64,000 nt of DNA from Savagea serpentis. GTDB lineage: Bacteria > Bacillota > Bacilli > Bacillales_A > Planococcaceae. Positions 15,774-25,816 of the stretch are shown one piece after another. Where the stretch lies: NCBI RefSeq assembly GCF_015351395.1, contig NZ_JADKPV010000007.1, forward strand, positions 1 to 64,000, written 5' to 3'. The notes below the pieces were generated by a model. It was not told where the DNA came from, did not search any database, and worked only from the letters and a program-made list of their open reading frames with translations. Every line of letters begins with the position of its first letter. The stretch's first letter is position 1. Made by a program: the position numbers and the translations under genes.

Positions 15774-16328
15774 ATGTTTGATTACAATATCCGTGGAGAG
15801 AACATCGAAGTGACTCCAGCAATTCGCGAGTACGTTGAAAAGAAAGTATCGAAGTTAGAGCGTTACTTTACTGAGGGTATTACAGCAACTGCACATGTAA
15901 ACTTAAAAGTGTATAACGACAAACAAACTAAAGTGGAAATTACAATTCCGATGAAAGATTTAACATTGCGCGCTGAAGAGCGTCACGATGACATGTACGC
16001 AGCGATCGATTTAATCGTCGATAAATTAGAGCGTCAAATTCGTAAATATAAAACACGTGTCAATCGTAAAGCACGTGAAAAAGGTGGAGTGGAAGCGTTA
16101 TTCGCATCACTCGAACCATCAAAAGACGAAGAGGAGTCATCAGATTCAGATATTCAAATCGTTCGCACAAAACGTTTTGATTTGAAGCCGATGGACAGTG
16201 AAGAAGCCGTTCTTCAAATGAACATGCTCGGTCATAATTTCTTCGTCTACACAGATGCAGAAACAGATAGCACAAACATCGTTTACAAACGTAAAGATGG
16301 AAAATATGCTTTAATCGAAACAAATTAA
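15774..16328 (+). CDS. hpf: Long-form ribosome hibernation promoting factor HPF
   Basis: Binds the 30S subunit and pairs ribosomes into inactive 100S dimers in stationary phase. MFDYNIRGENIEVTPAIREYVEKK is the family's start (first 20: MFDYNIRGENIEVTPAIREY); the S30AE domain covers about 1-100, then a charged linker, and the C-terminal dimerisation domain (VVRTKRF-like IVRTKRFDLKPM) covers about 125-184. ATG 15774 is preceded by GAGGAGGAA; the longer frame adds residues foreign to the family. Directly upstream of secA as in Bacillus (yvyD). Confidence 0.95.
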   Translation: MFDYNIRGENIEVTPAIREYVEKKVSKLERYFTEGITATAHVNLKVYNDKQTKVEITIPMKDLTLRAEERHDDMYAAIDLIVDKLERQIRKYKTRVNRKAREKGGVEALFASLEPSKDEEESSDSDIQIVRTKRFDLKPMDSEEAVLQMNMLGHNFFVYTDAETDSTNIVYKRKDGKYALIETN

Positions 16329-16339
16329 AGCAAGGTCCA

Positions 16340-16377
16340 AACTGTCCTCGAAGAACTTTGTTCGAGGACAGTTTTTT
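16340..16377 (+). terminator. Terminator of hpf
   Basis: Perfect 13-base stem AACTGTCCTCGAA/TTCGAGGACAGTT followed by T-run. The 150 bases to secA hold its promoter region, but no clear -35/-10 pair was assigned. Confidence 0.9.
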
Positions 16378-16527
16378 CAGTTCTTTGCAAGAAGATATTT
16401 AGAATGTATTGCTCTTTCTGAGAGGTTAGTATTTTTTAAAATGGAATTATTTTTCTAGCTCGATATTTGCGCCTATGTTTTCACAATGTTAAAATAAAGA
16501 GTGATATGAATGAGGATGTGACGAAAA

Positions 16528-19032
16528 GTGTTAGGCTTATTAAATAAAATTTTTGATCCGAATAAAAAAGATTTAAAACGTTTAGGGAAAGTAGCAGATC
16601 AAGTTGAAGCATTGCAACCTAAGATGGAAGCGATGTCTGAACAAGAACTACAAAGTATGACCGCTCAATTTAAAGAGCGCTTGGCGAACGGGGAGACGTT
16701 GGACGATATTCAAGCAGAAGCATTTGCTGTTGTTCGTGAAGCGGCGAAACGCGTATTAGGGTTGCATCCATTCCGTGTTCAAATACTCGGTGCTGCAGCT
16801 TTACATGAAGGGAATATCGCAGAAATGAAAACAGGTGAAGGGAAGACATTGACGTCTACTTTAGCTGTTTATTTAAACGCGCTCACGGGCAAAGGGGTTC
16901 ATGTCGTTACGGTGAACGAATACTTAGCGAGTCGTGACGCCGAAGAGATGGGTATGCTATACAATTATCTCGGTTTGACAGTCGGTTTGAACTTAAACAG
17001 TATGTCGAAAGAAGAGAAAGCGGAAGCGTATCAATGTGATATTACGTACAGTACGAACAATGAGTTAGGCTTCGACTATTTACGTGATAATATGGTGCTT
17101 TACAAAGAACATAAAGTACAGCGCCCACTTCATTATGCCGTCATTGACGAAGTGGACTCTATTTTAATCGACGAAGCGCGTACACCGCTCATCATTTCTG
17201 GACAAGCGGCAAAATCAGCAGACTTGTATCAATTAGTGAATCGTTTCGTCATCACGTTGAAAAAAGAAGAAGATTACACATACGATGAAACGACAAAAGG
17301 TGTCACATTAACAGAGGCTGGAATCGAAAAGGCAGAACAAGCATTCAATATTGAAAATTTATTCGATCTTGAACATGTTACGCTCAACCATACGATTAAC
17401 CAATCTTTAAAAGCGCATGTCAGTATGCAAGCGGATGTAGATTATGTCGTTCAAGATGGTAAAGTCGTCATCGTCGACTCTTTCACAGGTCGTCTTATGG
17501 AAGGTCGTCGCTATAGCGATGGCTTACACCAAGCGATCGAAGCAAAAGAAGGACTCGAAATTCAAAATGAGTCGATGACGCTTGCGACAATTACGTTCCA
17601 AAACTACTTCCGTATGTACGAGAAACTTTCAGGTATGACAGGTACTGCCAAGACGGAAGAGGAAGAATTCCGCAACATTTACAATATGAATGTCGTTGAA
17701 ATTCCAACGAATCGTGAAATCGCGCGAGAGGATCGCCCGGATTTAATTTATTCAACGATGGAAGGAAAGTTCAAAGCAGCAGCGGAAGAAATTAAAGAAC
17801 GTCATGAAAAAGGACAACCTGTATTAGTCGGTACAGTAGCGATCGAGACAAGTGAGATTATCTCAGCTTTCTTAAAAAAATGGAAAGTTCCGCACAATGT
17901 ATTAAACGCGAAAAATCATGAAAAAGAAGCGGAAATTATTTTAAATGCTGGTCAAAAAGGCGCGGTTACAATCGCGACGAACATGGCTGGTCGTGGTACG
18001 GACATTAAACTCGGCGAAGGTGTCAAAGAATTAGGTGGACTCGCTGTCATCGGTACAGAACGTCATGAATCACGTCGTATTGATAACCAGTTACGAGGTC
18101 GTTCGGGTCGTCAAGGAGATCCAGGAGTTACTCAATTTTATTTATCCTTAGAAGATGATTTAATGCGTCGTTTTGGATCAGAACAAATGAAGAATATGAT
18201 GACCAAACTCGGCATGGATGACTCGACACCAATTCAGTCGAAAATGGTATCACGCTCTGTTGAATCTGCACAAAAGCGTGTAGAAGGAAACAACTTCGAT
18301 TCACGTAAGCGTCTTTTACAGTATGACGATGTATTACGTCAACAACGTGAAATCATTTATGCTGAACGTAACGAAGTACTCGAACTTGAAAACGTACGCC
18401 CGATATTAGAAGGCATGATTGAACGTGTTGTAACACAAACAGTTCACTCTGCATTTGAAGGTGAAGAGAACGAGTATAACGCGCAAGGTTTGCTTGATTA
18501 TGTCCATGCGAACTTATTGCCAGAAGGCACTTTAACGAAGTCGGATTTAGAAGGTAAAACAGCGGAAGAGCTAGTTGAATTCATCTTGAAGCAGGTTGAA
18601 TTGCGCTATGATGAAAAAGAAGAAGAGCTCGGCGAAGAACAAATGCGCGAATTTGAAAAAGTTGTTCTCTTACGTGCGATTGATACGAAATGGATGGATC
18701 ATATTGATGCGATGGATCAATTGCGTTCAGGTATTCATTTACGTGCATACGGTCAAACAGATCCGCTCCGTGAATATCAATCAGAAGGTTTTGCGATGTT
18801 CGAGATGATGGTGCATGCAATTGCACAAGATGCTTCGAAATATGTGATGAAAGCAGAAATTCGTAACAACCTCGAGCGTGAAGAAGTAGCAAAAGGTCAA
18901 GCGGTCAATCCGAAAGAAGACGGAGAAGGTCCTAAGCAGAAGCCTGTTCGCCGAACTTCAACAGTGAAGCGCAACGACCCTTGTCCATGTGGCAGCGGCA
19001 AAAAATATAAAAACTGTCACGGCAAAAATTAA
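16528..19032 (+). CDS. secA: Preprotein translocase ATPase SecA
   Basis: Motor of Sec export. Walker A is in MKTGEGKTL (about 100-108), the DEAD-like box in [14 protein letters not shown] (about 205), and helicase motif [10 protein letters not shown] follows in the second domain. The zinc-binding tail [13 protein letters not shown] uses Cys819, Cys821, Cys830 and His831. Length 834 is normal. GTG start, nine bases after GAGGATG. Immediately upstream of prfB, the usual Firmicutes order. Confidence 0.98.
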   Translation: MLGLLNKIFDPNKKDLKRLGKVADQVEALQPKMEAMSEQELQSMTAQFKERLANGETLDDIQAEAFAVVREAAKRVLGLHPFRVQILGAAALHEGNIAEMKTGEGKTLTSTLAVYLNALTGKGVHVVTVNEYLASRDAEEMGMLYNYLGLTVGLNLNSMSKEEKAEAYQCDITYSTNNELGFDYLRDNMVLYKEHKVQRPLHYAVIDEVDSILIDEARTPLIISGQAAKSADLYQLVNRFVITLKKEEDYTYDETTKGVTLTEAGIEKAEQAFNIENLFDLEHVTLNHTINQSLKAHVSMQADVDYVVQDGKVVIVDSFTGRLMEGRRYSDGLHQAIEAKEGLEIQNESMTLATITFQNYFRMYEKLSGMTGTAKTEEEEFRNIYNMNVVEIPTNREIAREDRPDLIYSTMEGKFKAAAEEIKERHEKGQPVLVGTVAIETSEIISAFLKKWKVPHNVLNAKNHEKEAEIILNAGQKGAVTIATNMAGRGTDIKLGEGVKELGGLAVIGTERHESRRIDNQLRGRSGRQGDPGVTQFYLSLEDDLMRRFGSEQMKNMMTKLGMDDSTPIQSKMVSRSVESAQKRVEGNNFDSRKRLLQYDDVLRQQREIIYAERNEVLELENVRPILEGMIERVVTQTVHSAFEGEENEYNAQGLLDYVHANLLPEGTLTKSDLEGKTAEELVEFILKQVELRYDEKEEELGEEQMREFEKVVLLRAIDTKWMDHIDAMDQLRSGIHLRAYGQTDPLREYQSEGFAMFEMMVHAIAQDASKYVMKAEIRNNLEREEVAKGQAVNPKEDGEGPKQKPVRRTSTVKRNDPCPCGSGKKYKNCHGKN

Positions 19033-19056
19033 TTTTACAATTTCAGGAGGAACATG

Positions 19057-20161
19057 ATGATTCAATTATCAGATATACGTAATGAGCTCGACAATACAGC
19101 TAGTGAAATAGCGGACTTCAGGGGGTCTCTTTGACTTAGAAAACAAAGAGCCACGCATTCAAGAACTAGATGAAATTATGGTCGATCCCTCTTTTTGGGA
19201 TAATCAAGAGGCAGCCCAAAAAATCATTTCGGAATCGAATGCTTTAAAAGCAGTCGTCGATTCTTATAAAGAACTTGTGGAAACACAGGAAGAACTTGAA
19301 ATGACTCATGAACTTTTGAAAGAAGAGATGGATGAAGAACTGTTTGAAGAATTGGTGGCGGATATGAAAGCATTCCGCAAAAAGCTCGATAATTTTGAGC
19401 TTCAAATGTTATTGAGTGACGAATTTGATCAATATAGTGCTGTGCTCGAGATCCATTCTGGAGCAGGAGGCACGGAGTCTCAAGACTGGGCATCGATGCT
19501 GTTACGCATGTATACACGTTGGGCAGAGCAACATAATTATAAGGTGGAGACACTGGACTATCAAGCGGGGGATGAGGCAGGCGTCAAGTCTGTCACTCTC
19601 TCGATTAAAGGACATAATGCGTATGGCTATTTAAAAGCTGAAAAAGGAGTTCATCGCCTCGTACGTATTTCACCTTTCGATTCTTCAGGGCGTCGTCACA
19701 CATCGTTTTCATCAATTGAAGTGATGCCAGAATTTGACGGTGATATCGATGTCGAGATTCGTTCAGAAGATTTGAAAATCGATACGTACCGCTCTAGTGG
19801 AGCGGGAGGACAGCATGTCAACACGACAGATTCAGCTGTCCGAATTACACATATTCCAACAGGCGCGGTCGTCACGTGTCAGACAGAGCGCTCTCAAATT
19901 AAAAACCGTGAACGTGCGATGAATTTATTAAAAGCGAAATTGTACCAAATTCAGCGTGAAGAAGAACGTGCGCGTCTCGACGAAATTCGAGGAGAACAGA
20001 AAGAGATTGGCTGGGGAAGCCAAATTCGTTCATACGTCTTTCATCCATACAATATGGTGAAAGATCACCGTACGAATGAAGAGAGTGGAAATGTACAGGC
20101 GGTGATGGATGGAGATATCGATCCATTCATTAACGCGTATTTACGTTCTCAAATCTCTTAA
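19057..20161 (+). CDS. prfB: Peptide chain release factor 2 with programmed +1 frameshift
   Basis: RF2 releases peptides at UGA and UAA. A 25-codon first frame from ATG 19057 ends at TGA 19132-19134; translation continues in the +1 frame from GAC 19133, giving 367 residues. The stimulatory AGGGGG and slip codon CTT before TGA C are exactly the conserved arrangement. SPF, the UGA-reading tripeptide, is in [15 protein letters not shown] is in SGAGGQHVN. The frameshift lets low RF2 raise its own synthesis. AGGAGG precedes the start. Confidence 0.97.
19119..19135 (+). promoter_or_regulatory. RF2 +1 programmed frameshift site
   Basis: C AGGGGG TCT CTT TGA C: an internal Shine-Dalgarno-like AGGGGG three bases from the CTT slip codon, followed by UGA with C in the fourth position, the weak termination context. 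Confidence 0.96.
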
Positions 20162-20183
20162 TGTTTAGTTTATATTCATCTGG

Positions 20184-20228
20184 GTATACTCATTAATGAC
20201 AATCACATGACGATTCAGTATACTTTTT
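20184..20228 (+). terminator. Terminator of prfB
   Basis: Outer stem GTATACT/AGTATAC with partly paired interior (GACAATC region against GACGATT region) and five T. Confidence 0.65.
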
Positions 20229-20316
20229 GGATAAGTTGAAGATACTTTAATCTATATGTGATGTAACATTTGGTATAATGAACAATGAATTTCATATATT
20301 AAAAGGAGGATGCAAA

Positions 20317-20667
20317 GTGAAAAACAAATTACTTGCAGTCTTATTCGGAACAACATTAGTATTAGGAGCTTGTGGAGGTGGCGATTCGGATGGAGATAAA
20401 AAACCTGAAGAAAACGCTGGTGGAGCAGAACAAACAGCATCAATCAACGTGGATGATGCACCAGTAAGCACGGCATCATGTGTTTCATGCCATGGTGGAA
20501 GCTTTGAAGGAAAAAGCTCAAACCCTTCACTAGTAGGAGTAGGTTCTAAATACTCTGAAGATGAAATTTTAGACATCATTGAAAATGGTAAAGGTTCAAT
20601 GCCAGGTGGAATGATGAAAGGCGAAGACGCTCAGAAAATGGCAGCTTGGTTAGCTGAACAAAAATAA
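20317..20667 (+). CDS. cccB: Membrane-anchored cytochrome c-551 lipoprotein CccB
   Basis: Small electron-carrier cytochrome outside the membrane. Lipobox VLGAC gives lipid Cys19; haem is held by Cys55-Val-Ser-Cys58-His59; the axial Met lies in GSMPGGMM. A Gly/Asp/Lys/Glu-rich linker separates anchor and haem domain. The GTG start is preferred because AAAGGAGG lies upstream; the longer frame puts extra residues before the signal peptide. Position between prfB and ftsE is as in Bacillus. Confidence 0.95.
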   Translation: MKNKLLAVLFGTTLVLGACGGGDSDGDKKPEENAGGAEQTASINVDDAPVSTASCVSCHGGSFEGKSSNPSLVGVGSKYSEDEILDIIENGKGSMPGGMMKGEDAQKMAAWLAEQK

Positions 20668-20690
20668 TAAAAGATTCATGATATTTTATA

Positions 20691-20734
20691 CCTTTCTTAA
20701 CATTGGTTAATACTAATGTTAAGAAAGGTTTTTT
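20691..20734 (+). terminator. Terminator of cccB
   Basis: Perfect 14-base stem CCTTTCTTAACATT/AATGTTAAGAAAGG and six T. Confidence 0.92.
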
Positions 20735-20893
20735 AAATTTTTACAATAAATGCGCGTTATGTCGCTTAAAATTCTTGTATTGTAAATGAAATATAACTGT
20801 AATGTAGTATTGAATTATTTCGTGTTACAATATGATTTGGATAGAACAGACAGAAAGCTTATAACAAAAGCAAAAACAGGTGGTTTGAATAAA

Positions 20894-21580
20894 ATGATAG
20901 TGATGGAAGATGTATATAAAAAGTACTCAAATGGTGTCGTCGCTTCCAACGGAATTAATGTTGAAATTCCGACAGGTGAATTCGTATATGTCGTCGGCCC
21001 AAGTGGCGCTGGAAAATCGACTTTCATCAAGATGATGTACTGTGAGGAACGTCCTACAAAAGGAAATGTAATCATCGACGGAGTCAATTTATCTAAATTG
21101 AAAAAGAGAGAAATTCCTTTGCTAAGAAGAAAGATAGGAGTAGTATTCCAAGATTTTAAGCTTTTACCGAAGCTCAATGTTTTTGAAAATGTTGCCTTTG
21201 CGTTAGAAGTAATCGAAGAATCCCCTAGTCAAATTCGTAAAAAAGTGAATGAAGTATTACAATTAGTCGGTTTGACAGCGAAAGCAAGAATGTTCCCACA
21301 TGAATTATCGGGTGGAGAACAACAGCGTGTTTCTATTGCACGTTCTATTGTGAACATGCCAAAGGTTGTCATTGCAGATGAACCAACTGGAAACTTAGAT
21401 CCCGAGACGTCATGGGAAATTATGAATATTTTTGAACGAATTAATAAGCGTGGTACAACCATTGTAATGGCTACGCATAATAAAGAAATTGTAAATACAA
21501 TTCGCCATCGCGTCATTGCGATAGAAGGCGGTTTAATTACGAAAGATGAATACGGAGGCGATTACGGTTATGAAGCCTAG
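20894..21580 (+). CDS. ftsE: Cell division ABC ATPase FtsE
   Basis: ATPase of FtsEX, which switches on a peptidoglycan hydrolase outside the cell. Walker A is GPSGAGKST (about 35-43), signature LSGGEQQR, Walker B VVIADEPTGNLD. Length 228 is normal. ATG 20894 matches the family's N-terminus; the longer frame adds 36 foreign residues. AGGTGG lies about eight bases upstream. Its end overlaps ftsX by 11 bases. Confidence 0.96.
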   Translation: MIVMEDVYKKYSNGVVASNGINVEIPTGEFVYVVGPSGAGKSTFIKMMYCEERPTKGNVIIDGVNLSKLKKREIPLLRRKIGVVFQDFKLLPKLNVFENVAFALEVIEESPSQIRKKVNEVLQLVGLTAKARMFPHELSGGEQQRVSIARSIVNMPKVVIADEPTGNLDPETSWEIMNIFERINKRGTTIVMATHNKEIVNTIRHRVIAIEGGLITKDEYGGDYGYEA

Positions 21581-22454
21581 AACATTTGGACGTCACATAC
21601 GTGAAAGTTTCAAAAGCTTAGGACGAAATGGCTGGATGACATTCGCTTCTGCCAGTGCAGTAACCGTTACGTTATTTTTAGTCGGCGTCTTTGCAATCAT
21701 TATGATGAATTTAGGCGTGCTCGCTAACAATATTGAAGAGAATGTCGAAATAAAATTGACCGTTGATCCAGCAGCCAATGAAGAAGCAGTTGAGCAACTC
21801 ACTGCAGAAATAAAAGCGATTAAAGAAATAGGGACGATTGAACATGCCACGAAAGAAGAAGAGTTGAATCATTTAGTTTCTACATACGGTGATGAATTTA
21901 ATTTATTTAAAATGAGCAACCCACTAGGAGATGCCTTCTATATTCGTACGACGGATCCGCTAGATACACCGAAAGTATCGAAAAAATTAGAGAAATTAAA
22001 TTATGTATCGGATGTTGTATATGGCGAAGGAACGGTTGAAAAGTTATTTAATGTTGTCCAAATTAGTCGAAATGTAGGGCTGATCCTTATTATCGGCTTA
22101 TTATTTACGGCGATGTTCCTCATTTCGAACACGATTAAGTTAACAATTAACGCTCGTGGTACAGAAATCGAAATTATGAAACTTGTCGGTGCGACGAACT
22201 CATTCGTCCGAATCCCATTCGTGTTAGAAGGAATTTGGCTCGGAATATTAGGAGCGATCATTCCGATGACGGTGTTATCTATCGCCTATCATCGCTTATA
22301 CGCATGGCTTAGTCCGCAGTTAAAAAACGAGATTTTACAATTGCTTAGTCCGTCACCATTTTTATTCCAATTGAATGGTTTATTATTATTACTTGGCGTT
22401 TTAATCGGAGTTTGGGGAAGTTTTATGTCAGTTCGTAAGTTTTTAAAAGTGTAA
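21570..22454 (+). CDS. ftsX: Cell division permease-like protein FtsX
   Basis: Four-helix membrane partner of FtsE. The N-terminal cytoplasmic piece (MKPRTFGRHIRESFKSLGRN) leads to helix 1, an extracellular domain (about 50-150) that contacts the hydrolase, and three C-terminal helices. ATG 21570 has GGAGGCG upstream and overlaps the ftsE end. The gene is followed 24 bases later by an M23 hydrolase, its probable effector. Confidence 0.95.
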   Translation: MKPRTFGRHIRESFKSLGRNGWMTFASASAVTVTLFLVGVFAIIMMNLGVLANNIEENVEIKLTVDPAANEEAVEQLTAEIKAIKEIGTIEHATKEEELNHLVSTYGDEFNLFKMSNPLGDAFYIRTTDPLDTPKVSKKLEKLNYVSDVVYGEGTVEKLFNVVQISRNVGLILIIGLLFTAMFLISNTIKLTINARGTEIEIMKLVGATNSFVRIPFVLEGIWLGILGAIIPMTVLSIAYHRLYAWLSPQLKNEILQLLSPSPFLFQLNGLLLLLGVLIGVWGSFMSVRKFLKV

Positions 22455-22478
22455 AGTATTGAGAGGAGTCATGAGAAG

Positions 22479-23813
22479 TTGAATAAGAAAAATTGGTTAC
22501 ATACAGGTGCGATTGCTCTGTTATTAGCAACAGTTCCTTTAGGCGCAGCAGATGTTTCAGCGGCTTCATTGAAGGAACTTCAACAACAGAAAAAAGAAGC
22601 AGATAGTAAAAAAAGTAACTTACAACAAGATATTCATCAAAAGAAATCAGCCATCACGACGAATCAATCTAAAATCGATGATATTTTAAGCAAAATAAAA
22701 GAATTAAATCAACAAATTGACAAGACAAATCAAGAAATGAATACAGTTCGTACAAATATCGAGAATACGAAAAAAGAAATAGATAAATTACGCAAATCTA
22801 TTGAAGATTTAGAGCAAAAGATTGAAGAACGTGATGTCGTGTTACGTGAACGTGCGCGCACACTTCAAACACGCGGTACATCGGTGAGTTATGTCGAAGT
22901 ATTACTCGGAGCGAGTAGCTTTGCCGATTTCATTGATCGTTTTTCAACAGTAACGACTTTAGTAGAAGCTGACCGCAACATTATGCGTCAACAACAAGCG
23001 GATATTGAACAGTTAGAAGAAGAGAAAGAACTCGTAGAAAGTAAATTAACGAAATTAGAAAAACAAGAAGCAGAATTAAAAGATTTAAAAGCAAAATTAG
23101 ATGGTCAAAAACAACAACAAAATAAACTAGTTGATCAATTAGAAGCAGAACAACAAAAGCTCTCTGAAGAAAAAACAGAGCTTGAAGAAGAATTCCATGA
23201 AGTATTTGAAGTAAGTAAAGAATTAGAAGGTCAAATCGTTGCCGAACAGCGTCGACTTGCTGAAGTAGCACGTAAACTTGAAGCTGAACGAAAAGCAGCT
23301 CTCGCGGCACAGCAACAACAAAACAGCTCAAATAGTGGAGGTGGAAGTACTTCTTCAGGAGGAGGTAGTTCTACACCTAATATTCCAGCAGTCTCTGCGG
23401 GTACTTGGACAAAACCAGCAAGTGGTCGTTACACCTCTGGTTTCGGATGGAGAAAGCATCCAATCCAAGGGATTATGAAACAACACCGTGGAATCGATAT
23501 TGCAAACTCAGTAGGAACACCTGTCGTTGCAGCATCTGATGGTGTCGTCTCTAAAGCGGGATGGATGGCTGGATTCGGGAATGTCATCATGATTACACAT
23601 TCTATCAACGGTCAAATTTATACGACGGTTTACGCTCACTTGTCAGGTATTAATGTTAGTTCTGGCCAACAAGTAGGCAAAGGACAACGTATCGGAGCGA
23701 TGGGCAATACTGGGAATTCATCTGGTTCTCACTTACACTTTGAAGTACATGTCGGTACATTCTCAGGAAGTGGCCCAAGTGCAGTAAATCCATTGCGTTT
23801 CATTTCATTATAA
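22479..23813 (+). CDS. Coiled-coil M23 peptidoglycan hydrolase (EnvC/PcsB-like FtsEX effector)
   Basis: Secreted 444-residue protein: signal peptide (1-30, cut near ADVSAAS), long coiled coil (about 30-270) like PcsB/CwlO N-domains, a Ser/Gly linker (about 285-305), and a LytM/M23 domain (about 315-440). The zinc residues are all present: H and D in HRGIDIA, H in VYAHLSG and HLHFEVH. It is therefore likely an active endopeptidase, unlike E. coli EnvC. TTG start follows GAGAGGAG by ten bases; the nearby ATG stops after three codons. Operon position implies control by FtsEX. Confidence 0.9.
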   Translation: MNKKNWLHTGAIALLLATVPLGAADVSAASLKELQQQKKEADSKKSNLQQDIHQKKSAITTNQSKIDDILSKIKELNQQIDKTNQEMNTVRTNIENTKKEIDKLRKSIEDLEQKIEERDVVLRERARTLQTRGTSVSYVEVLLGASSFADFIDRFSTVTTLVEADRNIMRQQQADIEQLEEEKELVESKLTKLEKQEAELKDLKAKLDGQKQQQNKLVDQLEAEQQKLSEEKTELEEEFHEVFEVSKELEGQIVAEQRRLAEVARKLEAERKAALAAQQQQNSSNSGGGSTSSGGGSSTPNIPAVSAGTWTKPASGRYTSGFGWRKHPIQGIMKQHRGIDIANSVGTPVVAASDGVVSKAGWMAGFGNVIMITHSINGQIYTTVYAHLSGINVSSGQQVGKGQRIGAMGNTGNSSGSHLHFEVHVGTFSGSGPSAVNPLRFISL

Positions 23814-23816
23814 TTT

Positions 23817-23862
23817 AAAAAGCTAGAAGAAATTGCTTAGGCGATTTCTTCTAGCTTTTTTT
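23817..23862 (+). terminator. Terminator of the ftsEX operon
   Basis: AAAAAGCTAGAAGAAAT pairs with ATTTCTTCTAGCTTTTT, followed by more T. Confidence 0.93.
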
Positions 23863-23941
23863 AAGGAATCGGGCAACATTATTCAAATTTTCATCAAAAT
23901 ACGATAAGCTAAATAAAGCATGAAGAAGAGGTGAACGAAGC

Positions 23942-24535
23942 GTGAAACGTCAAACCGTCTTATCACTCCTATTTATTACAATTATCGTAGCAATGCTTGT
24001 CTATACGGTGAAAGAAAGTTTAAATGACCTTGCAGACATTGAGCCGTATCATGGGGAAGCGGTCGTCGATAATGAACGAGTAGAAGGAGCTGTTGGATTA
24101 CAAAAAGGAGATATCGCCCCGAATATCCAATTGAAATCATTACAAGGGGATGTCATCTCATTACATGACTATCGTGGTCAATATGTCATCCTAAATTTCT
24201 GGGCGTCTTGGTGTGGACCGTGTCGTGTTGAAATGCCCCACATGGAGAGCTATTATCGCGAATACAAAGAACAACATGAAGTTGAATTGCTAGCGGTTAA
24301 TTTAACGAGCGATGAGCGAAAAGGACGACAAGGAATTGAATCATTCGTCGATAAAAATCGTCTTACTTTTCCTGTTTTATTAGATCAAGAAGGGTATACG
24401 AAAAAAGAGTATCATATTTTGCAAATTCCGACGACGTATATTTTAGATCGCGAAGGTGTCATCGCATACAAAATTATGGGACCGCTTGATGAAAAGAAAT
24501 TAATTGAATTAATGGAACAATTACAAGAACAGTAG
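23942..24535 (+). CDS. ResA/TlpA-like membrane thiol-disulfide oxidoreductase
   Basis: N-terminal membrane anchor (5-22) and an extracytoplasmic thioredoxin fold with Cys91-Gly-Pro-Cys94 in FWASWCGPC; cis-Pro lies in QIPTTYIL. Such proteins reduce apocytochrome c cysteines for haem attachment, and cccB, a c-type cytochrome, is 3 kb upstream. It could instead serve spore or other exported proteins. GTG start with AAGAGGTG upstream. It occupies the place where ctpB is found in Bacillus. Confidence 0.87.
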   Translation: MKRQTVLSLLFITIIVAMLVYTVKESLNDLADIEPYHGEAVVDNERVEGAVGLQKGDIAPNIQLKSLQGDVISLHDYRGQYVILNFWASWCGPCRVEMPHMESYYREYKEQHEVELLAVNLTSDERKGRQGIESFVDKNRLTFPVLLDQEGYTKKEYHILQIPTTYILDREGVIAYKIMGPLDEKKLIELMEQLQEQ

Positions 24536-24559
24536 ACTCTTTTTGGGTCTACTTTTTTT
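24532..24559 (+). terminator. Terminator overlapping a stop codon
   Basis: AGTAGAC/GTCTACT stem then seven T. The TAG stop of the upstream gene lies in the 5' arm. Confidence 0.8.
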
Positions 24560-24635
24560 CTCAAAAATTTCAATTTAGGAGTTCATTTGATACAATGATA
24601 AACAAATAGAAATCGAAATGATGGAGTTGTAAAGA

Positions 24636-25808
24636 ATGACACATATAATCGAAAGTATCCAATATTTTATAATGAATCCGATTTGGGTTTTCGCCTTAAT
24701 CAGTTTAGTTTTAGTAGGTTATGTTCGTGTGAAACGCGAAAGAAGCCAATTTTATACTCGCATCGACAAAGGACTGGAGGAAATGAAAGAAGGAATGTTT
24801 AAAGGGATAGGTGTAGGTGTGTTAGCGTCTATCTTATTTATAGGTATTGGGATTCTTGTAAGCCCTCTCTATTTGCTTTTTCTGACAGGCGCTCTCCTTA
24901 TTCTTTTGTTTTTCTTTAATTTCATTTTTTTATCATCGATTTATCCGTTAATTGTAGCTTTTTTTGGGACTTTTTTGTTTCTTCAATCGAATGAATCTAT
25001 AGAGATTTTCGGAATGACTTTGGATCAATCGATGAGTATGAATGAACTGGCAGTTTCTTTACTGTTCATCGGAGCTATTTTATTGATGGGAGAGTCCATT
25101 TTATTACTCCATTTGAAGAAGCGGAGTCCTTCTCCTTATTTAAAGAAAACAGCGAGAGGAAGATATGTTGGAGCATTTCGTATGAAGCAGTTGTGGGTCG
25201 TTCCTTTACTATTCGTCATACCTGGAGATTGGGTGGACGGGCTTCCTTATTGGCCACAACTTGCATATGGAGAGACGAGTTTTTCATTTATCCTTTTTCC
25301 TTATGTAATTGGTTTCCAACGTCAATGGTTATCAACGTATCCGAATGAAGGTTTACAAATAGAACGTAAGCGATTAATTCAACTTAGCCTCATCGCCTTC
25401 ATTTTAGGTGTTATTAGTTTGATGTATATGGACATTGCGATTTACGCTTTAGCGATGGTCGGATTGTTTGCGGTGATTCGTTCTTTCGTTGCTTTAATGA
25501 AAGAACGTAAGGACGAAGCATTCGTTAAACCTTTAAATGAAGGCTTACCGATTGTCGGCGTCCTTCCAAATAGCCCAGCGGAACAAATGGGGTTGAAAAT
25601 AGGTGAGGTGATTCGTTCTGTTAATCAACAAATTGTGTATGATGAAAAAGGATTTTATGAAGCGGTACAAAAAAATGCGGCACATTGCCGTTTACAAGTG
25701 TTAGGACGCAATCAAGAAATACGTCTAGAACAAACTGTGTTATTTGAACAAGATCATTTTAAGTTAGGTTTATTATTTATGACGGAAAAAGCGACATCTG
25801 GAAAGTAG
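24636..25808 (+). CDS. minJ: Division-site membrane protein MinJ
   Basis: MinJ links DivIVA to MinD and keeps division away from poles. About seven membrane helices occupy residues 10-290; a PDZ domain follows (about 300-375) with the marker GVLPNSPAEQMGLKIGEVI. Length 390 is typical of MinJ (YvjD). Position after the ftsEX block and before csbA fits the Bacillus order, less ctpB and swrA. Confidence 0.88.
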   Translation: MTHIIESIQYFIMNPIWVFALISLVLVGYVRVKRERSQFYTRIDKGLEEMKEGMFKGIGVGVLASILFIGIGILVSPLYLLFLTGALLILLFFFNFIFLSSIYPLIVAFFGTFLFLQSNESIEIFGMTLDQSMSMNELAVSLLFIGAILLMGESILLLHLKKRSPSPYLKKTARGRYVGAFRMKQLWVVPLLFVIPGDWVDGLPYWPQLAYGETSFSFILFPYVIGFQRQWLSTYPNEGLQIERKRLIQLSLIAFILGVISLMYMDIAIYALAMVGLFAVIRSFVALMKERKDEAFVKPLNEGLPIVGVLPNSPAEQMGLKIGEVIRSVNQQIVYDEKGFYEAVQKNAAHCRLQVLGRNQEIRLEQTVLFEQDHFKLGLLFMTEKATSGK

Positions 25809-25816
25809 GAAGTACA

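Noticed and set aside
19178-20161. prfB starting at the internal ATG 19178
   Set aside because: Ignores the conserved N-terminus and the programmed frameshift; the upstream AGGAGG-ATG and first frame are clearly part of RF2.
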